Source: an uncultured delta proteobacterium
GTDB taxonomy: Bacteria > Myxococcota_A > Bradymonadia > REDH01
Reading direction: 5' to 3'
Length of the DNA stretch: 5,595 nt
Assembly: GCA_903873545.1 (NCBI GenBank)
Contig: CAIQPA010000089.1
Coordinates: 1-5,595 of the forward strand
Part shown: one piece after another, positions 1 to 5,595 of the stretch
How positions within the stretch are numbered: position 1 is the first letter of the stretch
How the letters are laid out: the number at the start of each line of letters is the position of its first letter
Made by a program: the position numbers and the translations under genes
Notes under the pieces: model-generated
What the model saw: the letters and a program-made list of their open reading frames with translations, nothing else
The model's database searches: none
Told to the model about the DNA's origin: nothing

Positions 1-532
1 AGCACCTGCTGGCGGATGATCTCCACGCCGTTGAGATAGACGATCGCGCCCGCAGCAAACTCCAGCTCCGACTGCAGCGAGACCACCGAGGCGGGGTCGG
101 CCAGTTCGAAGGTCCGGGTGAGATAGAGGGTGGCGCGTTGACCGACCGCAGGCGAGCGCCCCGGCGCATCGAGCAGCAGCGTGCCCGGGCCCATGCCGGC
201 CCGCGCTCGAACGTGCTGCTCGCGCGCCAGCTTGGCCGCGCCCATCGTCTGCATCGCCTCGGTGCGACCATCCAGCGGGAGCTGCAACGGCAGCCAGCCC
301 TGCAGGTCGCCTGCACGAAGCTCCGCCGTCGCCCTACCCGTCGGTGCCACAAAGCCCTCCAGCTTCGGCCAGCCTGCAGGCTCCGCGCCCGTGGCCCAGA
401 GCGACCAGTCGCCACCCTTCTCCACCACAAAGGCGGCACGCTCGAGCTGCGGCACAGGCGGCAGTTCGCCCGCCGCGACGGGCAGCGAAAGCGTGGCAGC
501 AACAAGGGCTGCAGCAATGCGGCGGAGAAGCT

Positions 533-536
<4 letters not shown>
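1..536 (-). CDS. Secreted protein with a galactose-binding-like domain, C-terminus cut by the window edge
   Basis: The frame stays open from an ATG at 536 down to the left edge, giving 178 residues and no stop, so the gene is partial. Residues 1-22 form a signal peptide (MKLLRR, then an Ala/Leu/Val core ending PVAA), so the product should be exported. Residues 32-62 are Trp-rich and unassigned. Residues 137-175 (LYLTRTFEL ... AGAIVYLNGVEIIR) resemble the beta-sandwich segment of the form YxRktF...DDGavvYLNGxE..R, often found at the front of secreted metallophosphoesterases or CotH/lamin-tail proteins; this is recognition by eye, and the catalytic part, if any, lies outside the window. The ATG overlaps the TGA of the upstream hydratase gene (ATGA, 536-533), which fixes the start and implies translational coupling as the fourth gene of the minus-strand operon. 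Sure of the gene and its export; unsure of its function. Confidence 0.8.
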
Positions 537-1311
<775 letters not shown>

Positions 1312-1312
<1 letters not shown>

Positions 1313-2250
1313 CAGAGCGTCTTCCATGTCCCCGACTTCCCGGACTGGCTGTAGCGATACAGCCGTGAGTTGAGCGTCGCGCCAAAGTCGTTCTCGAGCC
1401 GGCCCGAGATGCGCAGCAGCGCCTCCAGGCTCACCCCCGTCTCGATGCCTGCTTCGGCCAGCACATAGAGCAGGTCTTCGGTGCCGAGGTTGCCCGAGGC
1501 GCCGGGCGCGTAGGGGCAGCCGCCCATGCCGCCGATGGAGCTGTCGAAGGTGGTCACACCCACCTCGAGCCCCGCCAGCGCGTTGGCCAGCCCGGTGCCA
1601 CGCGTGTCGTGCAGATGCAGCGCGATGCGCTCCGTCCCGAACTGGGCGAGCGCCCGCGCCGCGCCGGCCCGCACCTGAAAGGGGGTTCCCATGCCGGTCG
1701 TGTCGCCCAGGCTCACCTGCAGGCAGCCCATCTCCAGCAGCGCAGCCGCGGTGTCGAGCACCCGATCGAAGGAGACCCGACCCTCGTAGGGGCAGCCGAA
1801 GACGGTGGAGATGTAGCCCCGCACCTGCATGCCGTCGGCCAGCGCCGGCGCCACGATCTCGCGGATGCCGGCGAGGCTCTCGCCGATGCTCCGGTTGAGG
1901 TTTTTCTGGTTGTGGGTCTCGCTCGACGAGAGGAAGACCGCGATGTCGCGGGCGCCCGCCTCACAGGCCGCCTCGAACCCCTTCTGGTTGGGCACCAGCG
2001 TCCAGTAGCGCACCCCCTCCACCTTGCGGATCCGGCGGAGCACCTCTGCGGTGTCGGCCATCTGCGGGATCCACTTGGGGTGCACGAAGCTCCCCACCTC
2101 CACGTCGCGCAGGCCGGCATCCACCAGCCGGTGCACGAGGTCGACCTTCTGGTCGGTCGTCAGCCGCACACGCTCGTTCTGCAGGCCGTCACGCGGGCCC
2201 ACCTCCACCAGGGAGACGCGAGCGGGGATGCCCGAGGGGACCGCGCTCAT
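1312..2250 (-). CDS. mvaB: Hydroxymethylglutaryl-CoA lyase
   Basis: A cytosolic TIM-barrel lyase of 312 residues that cleaves (S)-HMG-CoA to acetyl-CoA and acetoacetate, the final step of leucine degradation; homologues are also called HmgL or LiuE. The key residues are all visible: VEVGPRDGLQNE (15-26) with the catalytic Arg20 and metal ligand Asp21; LHLHDTRG (211-218) with metal ligands His212 and His214; and the GMGGCPYAPGASGN loop (241-254) with the catalytic Cys245 and metal ligand Asn254. FVHPKWIPQMAD, SSSETHNQKNLN and SLGDTTGMGTP are further family signatures. The frame is open upstream to about 2577, but that stretch is Arg/His-rich and lies over the hydrolase gene, so the start is the ATG at 2250, just before the conserved core. 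It lies 5 nt after the TAA of the hydrolase gene, and no strong Shine-Dalgarno is visible, so translation may depend on coupling. The downstream hydratase starts on its stop codon. Confidence 0.96.
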
Positions 2251-2255
2251 CGTGG

Positions 2256-3491
2256 TTAGGGCTGCTTCTGGAGCGTGACGAGGTCGCTCACCACCTGCGT
2301 GCCATCGAGGACGGCATCCACGGAGCTGTCGGCGAACATCTGCTGGCGGCCGAAGGCGAGCGCGTAGGTGTTCACCAGGCCGTAGCCCGTGGCCTTGTTG
2401 AGTGTGGTGCAGAAGCCGAGCGCGAAGGTCTCGTGGCAGCCGCCGGCCAAATCGATCCAGGTGACCGGCTTGCCCGTCATATGGGCAAAGGCGTCGGCGT
2501 TGCCCACGTCGTCGTTGGAGCCGCTCATGAGCAGCATGGGGATGTTGACGGAGCGCAGGCCGTCGTCGCCGCGCCAATCGGCGCCCATCCGGCCAGCCAT
2601 GGGCACAACCGCGATGGCGCGGGGCTCGCGGAAGCCGGGGCCGAAGAGGGCAACCCGCTCCGGCGTGCAGTCGGGGAACTCACCGCTGTCGCACTTCTGC
2701 TGGATGAGCGTGGTGTCGTAGCTGCCGCCGGCGAGGGCCCAGGCGTCGAAGGAGCCGAAGCTGTGGCCCGAGATGATGACCCGCGAGGTGTCGGCGGTGC
2801 CGGCGAGCCAGGTGGCGTCGGGGAGCGCATCGAGCTGGTCGATGGCGACCATGACGTCGGTCGGGCGCTCCGCGTAGAAGGCGAGCGGACGCGGGTTCAC
2901 ATCCTGGTTGAAGAGGTTGTTGGTGTGGTCGGGGGCGACGGCCACCCAGCCGTGCGAGGCGAGGTGGCGCATGAGGTCGGAGGAGCTTCCGCCGTAGGCC
3001 TGCGAGCCATGTGAGTGGGCCCAGACCGGGTACTTGCCGTTCGGGTAGACGGGCGGCGCAGGCGGCGCATCCACATAGACGTCGGTGTCGCGGAAGAGCG
3101 CCAGGTTGAGGTAGTTGGGCGAGGTGGCCGTCTTCTCGGTCGCGGGGTACCAGATGTTGATGCCGATGGTCCGCTGCTCGCCGTTGCCGGGCGAGGTGTA
3201 GGTGACCTCCCAATGGCGGTAACCGACCACAAAGGGGCCGGCCTCTTCGAAGGGCCAGCTCAACGGAGCGGTCAGGTCGAAGGTGGGGCCGGTATCGCCG
3301 CCGCCCGTGTCGGTGGTGTCGCCGGAGCCGGTGGTGTCGCCGGAGGCCTCGGTCGTGTCGGTGGTCCCAGAGCCGTCGCTCACATCTGTGGTGTCGGCGC
3401 CGGAACCCGAAGTGTCGGCGGTCGCCGCCTCTTTGTCGTCGGAGCTACAGGCGGCAAGGAGCAGGAGCGAGGCAAGATACCAGTGACGCAT
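2256..3491 (-). CDS. Alpha/beta-hydrolase lipoprotein (PAF-acetylhydrolase/dienelactone-hydrolase-like)
   Basis: A 411-residue exported lipoprotein. The signal peptide ends in the lipobox LLAAC, with lipidated Cys15 followed by SSDDKE, so the protein should be membrane-anchored. Residues about 22-68 are an Asp/Thr/Ser/Gly linker (repeated DTT and SGD units). The alpha/beta-hydrolase domain covers about 85-385: the oxyanion-type segment WAHSHGS (157-163), the nucleophile elbow SGHSFGS with Ser244, a likely acid at Asp327/Asp328 (SGSNDD) and His353 in GGCHETF. The layout resembles PAF acetylhydrolase and related esterases, but the substrate cannot be read from the sequence. Cys267/Cys275 and Cys352/Cys361 could form two disulfides, which fits an extracytoplasmic site (inference). 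The start is supported by AAGGA seven nt upstream of the ATG (complement of 3499-3503). It is the first gene of the minus-strand operon, only 5 nt before the HMG-CoA lyase gene. Confidence 0.9.
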   Translation of the reverse strand: MRHWYLASLLLLAACSSDDKEAATADTSGSGADTTDVSDGSGTTDTTEASGDTTGSGDTTDTGGGDTGPTFDLTAPLSWPFEEAGPFVVGYRHWEVTYTSPGNGEQRTIGINIWYPATEKTATSPNYLNLALFRDTDVYVDAPPAPPVYPNGKYPVWAHSHGSQAYGGSSSDLMRHLASHGWVAVAPDHTNNLFNQDVNPRPLAFYAERPTDVMVAIDQLDALPDATWLAGTADTSRVIISGHSFGSFDAWALAGGSYDTTLIQQKCDSGEFPDCTPERVALFGPGFREPRAIAVVPMAGRMGADWRGDDGLRSVNIPMLLMSGSNDDVGNADAFAHMTGKPVTWIDLAGGCHETFALGFCTTLNKATGYGLVNTYALAFGRQQMFADSSVDAVLDGTQVVSDLVTLQKQP

Positions 3492-3672
3492 CGGCGATTC
3501 CTTCGAGCAGGACGAGGTTGCGGCCTGCCTATCACAGTTCGCGCGGGGTCACCAAACCCGCCTACGGCGCACCGCGCCATGAGGCAGGGTGGAGCCAATT
3601 CTGCTTGCACAGGGCGCCTGAACCGTGGCCTACTGCACGACGAATTCCTCAACGCTTCCCATCGGAGCCTCC
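3492..3672. promoter_or_regulatory. Divergent intergenic region between the hydrolase and temptin-like genes
   Basis: These 181 bases separate two start codons that point away from each other, so they should hold promoters for both directions. On the minus strand, AAGGA (complement of 3499-3503) serves the hydrolase gene; a weak TTGGTG / TGATAG pair 15 nt apart lies further upstream on that strand. On the plus strand, a weak TTGCAC (3605-3610) and CCTACT (3629-3634) are 18 nt apart. Both pairs match the sigma-70 consensus poorly and are only candidates. A short inverted repeat, GGCGC-ACC-GCGCC, lies at 3566-3578. No convincing operator was seen, and no conserved small ORF. Confidence 0.45.
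3664..3667 (+). promoter_or_regulatory. Ribosome binding site of the temptin-like gene
   Basis: GGAG lies 5 nt before the ATG at 3673. It selects this start over the in-frame ATG at 3625, which would add 16 residues ahead of an otherwise normal signal peptide. Confidence 0.75.
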
Positions 3673-4428
3673 ATGTCTGCCATCAACCGTCTCCTCTTCG
3701 CCGGCGCCACCGTTGCACTCACCACCCTCGCCGCCGCTGGCGCAGAGGCCCGCCCCTTCCGCGTGACGCAGATCCCCAACGGCGCCGACTTCGGCTGCAC
3801 CAGCTGCCACACGACGCCGTCCGGCGGCGCCCGCAACAGCTTCGGCACTGCGGTGGCCGCTGGCATCACCACCAGCGTCTTCACCGCGCCTGCGGGTTGG
3901 GGCCCGGTCCTCGCCGGCCTCGACTCCGACGGCGACGGCTTCACCAATGGCCAGGAGCTCGGCGACCCCAATGGCAGCTGGACCGTCGGCGACCCGAACC
4001 CCACCTTCGACGCCACCGACCCGGGCGACTCGACCAGCTTCCCCGCCCCCACCGACCCTGATGCAGGCTCCGACACGGGCGCAGATTCCGGCACCGACGC
4101 GACCGAAGACACCGGCACCGACACCGCCGTCGAACCCGACACCGCCGTCGAACCCGACACCGCCGTCGAACCCGACACCGCCGTCGAACCCGACACCGCC
4201 GTCGAACCCGACAGCACCGGAACCGAAGACCCGGACAGCGGCCCAGACACCGGCAATACGGCCGACACCAGCACAGAGGACGCGGCGACCTCTGCCGACA
4301 CCGGCACCGGCGCCACCGACGACCGCAAGGTTGCCAGCGATGACGGCTGCTCCGCGGCCGGCAACGGCAGCGCCTCGCTGCTCGGCCTCCTCGGCCTGGC
4401 CCTGCTGGCCCGCCGCCGCCGGGCGTGA
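3673..4428 (+). CDS. Temptin-like secreted protein with CxxCH motif, acidic repeat linker and MYXO-CTERM tail
   Basis: A 251-residue exported protein. Residues 1-26 are a signal peptide with a likely cut after AEA26. Residues 27-122 form the folded part: RVTQIPNGADFGCTSCHT with a CxxCH motif at 42-46, a Trp-containing stretch, then DSDGDGFTNGQELGDP (84-99), like a calcium-binding loop, ending in DATDPGDS. The order IPNG / CxxCH / DSDGDGxTNGxELGDP matches the temptin-type domain known from secreted eukaryotic and bacterial proteins, where the two cysteines can form a disulfide; single-haem attachment is the alternative. Residues about 125-220 are an Asp/Thr/Glu/Pro-rich linker that includes five identical DTAVEP units. 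The end (GCSAAG, a Leu/Gly hydrophobic stretch, then ARRRRA) is a MYXO-CTERM signal, a tail processed by myxosortases and tied to surface display in Myxococcota. Its TGA overlaps the GTG of the next gene. The molecular role is unknown. Confidence 0.9.
   Translation: MSAINRLLFAGATVALTTLAAAGAEARPFRVTQIPNGADFGCTSCHTTPSGGARNSFGTAVAAGITTSVFTAPAGWGPVLAGLDSDGDGFTNGQELGDPNGSWTVGDPNPTFDATDPGDSTSFPAPTDPDAGSDTGADSGTDATEDTGTDTAVEPDTAVEPDTAVEPDTAVEPDTAVEPDSTGTEDPDSGPDTGNTADTSTEDAATSADTGTGATDDRKVASDDGCSAAGNGSASLLGLLGLALLARRRRA
4120..4209 (+). repeat. Five perfect tandem copies of an 18-bp unit
   Basis: The unit GACACCGCCGTCGAACCC is repeated without any mismatch at 4120, 4138, 4156, 4174 and 4192, followed by a further GAC. 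It is in frame and encodes five DTAVEP hexapeptides (residues 150-179) in the linker of the temptin-like protein. Identity even at wobble positions suggests recent slippage or unequal exchange rather than old selection for the peptide. Confidence 0.97.
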
Positions 4429-4910
4429 GCGAGCTCACCCTCGGCCAGCTCATCGCGGCTGCGTCGGAGCGGGCTCACCTGCTCTTTGAAGGAACCGAGG
4501 TAGCGCACCGCTCCTGCGGCATCACCATCGCTGAGACCTTCGGCCGTGCGACCGCGCCCTACCAGGCCCTGCGCCGCGGCGGCATCACCGGCTGCGGCGA
4601 ATGCGGCGCCATCCGCGCCGGCGAGCTGGTGCTCGGAGAGCTGCTCGGCGACCCCGACCCGACCGGGACCGTCACGCCCGCGCTCCGGACGGCAGCCTTC
4701 CGCTACCGCGAGCTCTGGCAGCAGTCTGTCGATCGCGGCGCTGCCACCACCCTGGTCTGCAACGACCTCACCGGTCAGTTCGGCGACTTCACCGGCCCCG
4801 ACCGTCGCGCCTTCTGCACCCGCATCGCCACCGCGGTGGCCGGCGCCGTGGCCACCACGCTGGCCGAGCAGGAGGCACTGCCGCCGCTCCCGCCCCGCCC
4901 CGCCCGCTAA
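4425..4910 (+). CDS. C_GCAxxG_C_C-type probable redox-active protein
   Basis: A 161-residue protein without signal peptide or membrane segment, so probably cytosolic. The cysteine pattern fits the C_GCAxxG_C_C family of putative redox proteins, which have four conserved cysteines and a CGAxxG motif: Cys31 (RSCGITIAETFG), Cys60 (GECGAIRAGELVLGELLG), Cys112 (LVCNDLTGQFGDF) and Cys131 (AFCTRIATAVAG). The glycine-rich lead-in RRGGITG and the length fit too. Two departures are visible: the motif reads CGAIRA, so the last Gly is replaced by Ala with a Gly one place later, and there is a fifth cysteine, Cys57, making a CGEC pair. The start is GTG at 4425, overlapping the TGA of the temptin-like gene (GTGA); no clear Shine-Dalgarno precedes it, so translation probably depends on coupling. 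The biochemical role of the family is not established. The tail from about 150 is Pro/Leu-rich and probably disordered. Confidence 0.78.
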   Translation: MSELTLGQLIAAASERAHLLFEGTEVAHRSCGITIAETFGRATAPYQALRRGGITGCGECGAIRAGELVLGELLGDPDPTGTVTPALRTAAFRYRELWQQSVDRGAATTLVCNDLTGQFGDFTGPDRRAFCTRIATAVAGAVATTLAEQEALPPLPPRPAR

Positions 4911-5013
4911 CGCCACCTAAAAGATCGCGGCGCGGCGCCCGAAGCACTGGCGGCTGGCTCATAGGCTCTCGCCGCGCCAGAGCATTTCCACTAGGCGGTG
5001 GAGGAATTGAAGC

Positions 5014-5046
5014 TGTCCGCGTCACGACACCGTCGTCACGCGGTCA
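5014..5046. repeat. Imperfect palindrome upstream of the lipoprotein gene
   Basis: The arms CCGCGT-C-ACGAC (5017-5028) and GTCGT-C-ACGCGG (5032-5043) are complementary apart from one central C/C mismatch and are separated by ACC; TG and CA flank them after a T/T mismatch. It ends 18 nt before the ATG at 5065. It could be a two-fold operator or a 5' UTR hairpin. No T-run follows, so a standard intrinsic terminator is unlikely. Confidence 0.6.
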
Positions 5047-5052
5047 CAAGCC

Positions 5053-5056
5053 GGAG
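5053..5056 (+). promoter_or_regulatory. Ribosome binding site of the lipoprotein gene
   Basis: GGAG lies 8 nt before the ATG at 5065. An in-frame TGA at 5008-5010 with no start codon between it and 5065 supports this start. Confidence 0.65.
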
Positions 5057-5064
5057 CTCCGCGC

Positions 5065-5595
5065 ATGACCTCTACCCTCGCCTCCCTTCTCCTGTCGGGC
5101 CGCACTGCGGCCGCCCTCCTCGCCCTCACCCTGCTGGCAGCCTGCGCAGGCGGCGAGTCCACGACCGACACGACCGCACCCACCTGCGGCGACGGCCTCG
5201 TGACACTGACGGAAGAGTGCGACGACGCCAACACCGCCCCGGGCGATGGCTGCAACGACATCTGCGAGATCGAGCGGAACTTTGAATGCACCGGCGTGCC
5301 GAGCAGCTGCGTCGATCTGCGCGGCGACACGGGCACGGGCGACACCTCGTCCGACACCTCGTCCGACACCTCGTCCGACACGACGGTCGATACCGGCGCA
5401 GACACCGCGCCCGACACGACGGTCAACGATACCGGCGCAGACACCGCGATCGACACGACGGTCGATACCGGCACAGACACCGCGCCCGACACCAACGTCG
5501 ACGACACCGCGGTCGATACGGGCGCAGACACGGGAACAGACACCGCTGCAGACACGACGGTCGACGACACCACCGACACGACGGTCGACGACACC
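5065..5595 (+). CDS. Lipoprotein with Myxococcus cysteine-rich repeat and Asp/Thr linker, cut by the right edge
   Basis: The frame is open from the ATG at 5065 to the right edge (177 residues, no stop), so the gene is partial. Residues 1-26 are a signal peptide ending in the lipobox LLAAC with lipidated Cys27, followed by AGGE. Residues 41-70 match the Myxococcus-type cysteine-rich repeat: CGDG (41-44), EECDDAN (50-56), GDGC (60-63) and Cys67; the usual CDDGN reads CDDAN here. Two more cysteines (75 and 82) follow in FECTGVPSSC. From residue 87 to the edge the protein is almost entirely Asp, Thr, Val, Gly and Ala in short repeats, probably an extended linker on the cell surface (inference). 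Any functional domain must lie beyond the window. Its function cannot be stated; it may be a surface protein whose C-terminal domain is held away from the membrane. Confidence 0.88.
   Translation, partial: MTSTLASLLLSGRTAAALLALTLLAACAGGESTTDTTAPTCGDGLVTLTEECDDANTAPGDGCNDICEIERNFECTGVPSSCVDLRGDTGTGDTSSDTSSDTSSDTTVDTGADTAPDTTVNDTGADTAIDTTVDTGTDTAPDTNVDDTAVDTGADTGTDTAADTTVDDTTDTTVDDT
5341..5376 (+). repeat. Three perfect 12-bp tandem repeats
   Basis: GACACCTCGTCC occurs three times without mismatch at 5341, 5353 and 5365. It encodes three DTSS units at the start of the lipoprotein linker. Confidence 0.95.
5377..5487 (+). repeat. Three longer near-identical repeats (36, 39 and 36 bp)
   Basis: Units start at 5377, 5413 and 5452, each opening GACACGACGGTC and closing with GACACCGCG plus one codon. 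They encode the peptide pattern DTTV-(N)-DTG(A/T)DTA(P/I). The middle unit has an extra AAC codon; the third changes GCA to ACA. More degenerate copies run on to the right edge, so the array is older or faster-changing than the 18-bp repeat at 4120. Confidence 0.9.

Larger units (their letters stand above)
4911..5064 (+). promoter_or_regulatory. Intergenic leader before the cysteine-rich lipoprotein gene
   Basis: These 154 bases contain no convincing gene. They hold several inverted repeats: a 6-bp stem CTGGCG/CGCCAG at 4947-4952 and 4975-4980, followed by a short TTT at 4985-4987, which could be a poor terminator for the redox gene; a hairpin TCCAC/GTGGA at 4987-4991 and 4998-5002; and the strong imperfect palindrome at 5014-5046, listed separately. 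No convincing sigma-70 promoter was found, although the lipoprotein gene probably needs one here. Confidence 0.4.

Noticed and set aside
1609..2259. Plus-strand open frame of 216 residues
   Set aside because: It is antisense to HMG-CoA lyase, whose catalytic residues are all intact on the other strand.
2251..2577. N-terminal extension of the HMG-CoA lyase frame up to 2577
   Set aside because: The extension is Arg/His-rich, lies antiphase over the conserved hydrolase C-terminus, and the conserved lyase core starts right after the ATG at 2250.
4120..4209. Tandem repeats as a CRISPR array or iteron origin
   Set aside because: The units are contiguous with no spacers, in frame, and inside a coding linker.
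3630..4916. Long minus-strand open frame of 428 residues
   Set aside because: It mirrors the temptin-like and redox genes; its VSGSTA repeats are only the reverse reading of the 18-bp repeat, and there is no domain or ribosome binding site.
4929..4978. GGCGCGGC/GCCGCGCC inverted repeat as a rho-independent terminator
   Set aside because: The loop would be 34 nt and no T-run follows, so the pairing is probably chance in GC-rich sequence.
4998..5285. Small plus-strand open frame starting at a GTG near a GGAGG
   Set aside because: Its product is Arg/His/Pro-rich, it overlaps the lipoprotein gene in another frame, and the GGAGG at 5000-5004 lies after that GTG, not before it.
5022..5594. Minus-strand open frame over the D/T repeat tract
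   Set aside because: Ser/Val repeats here are the complement of GAC/ACC codons; the plus-strand frame has a signal peptide, lipobox and cysteine-rich repeat, so that one is real.

Overview
The window looks like a high-GC bacterial chromosome segment from the Myxococcota (the former deltaproteobacterial myxobacteria and relatives). Three things support this: a C-terminal MYXO-CTERM-type sorting tail on one protein, a Myxococcus-type cysteine-rich repeat (CGDG...CDD.N...GDGC...C) in another, and Asp/Thr-rich low-complexity linkers in three exported proteins. No tRNA, rRNA, CRISPR array, transposase or phage gene was seen. The genus cannot be named from this sequence.

Left half (about 1-3491, minus strand): four tightly packed genes that look like one operon, read from right to left. 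First is an alpha/beta-hydrolase lipoprotein (3491-2256). After a 5-nt gap comes hydroxymethylglutaryl-CoA lyase (2250-1312). Then comes a methylglutaconyl-CoA-hydratase-like enoyl-CoA hydratase that overlaps the lyase stop (to 533). Last is a secreted protein, cut by the left edge, whose ATG overlaps the hydratase stop by four bases. The two middle enzymes catalyse the last two steps of leucine/isovalerate breakdown (3-methylglutaconyl-CoA to HMG-CoA, then to acetyl-CoA plus acetoacetate). The earlier enzymes of that pathway (isovaleryl-CoA dehydrogenase, methylcrotonyl-CoA carboxylase) are not in the window.

Middle (3492-3672): a divergent intergenic region that must drive the minus-strand operon and the plus-strand pair.

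Right half (3673-5595, plus strand): a secreted temptin-like protein with a CxxCH motif, a calcium-loop-like DSDGDG segment, five perfect 18-bp repeats and a MYXO-CTERM tail. It is coupled by a GTGA overlap to a small cytosolic C_GCAxxG_C_C-type redox protein. After about 150 nt containing inverted repeats, a lipoprotein begins with a Myxococcus cysteine-rich repeat and a long Asp/Thr repeat tract that runs off the right edge.

The point of most interest is the coupled pair at 3673-4910: a surface-anchored, Cys-motif protein fused by translational overlap to a multi-cysteine putative redox protein. Second is the placing of two leucine-catabolic enzymes inside an operon otherwise made of exported proteins.
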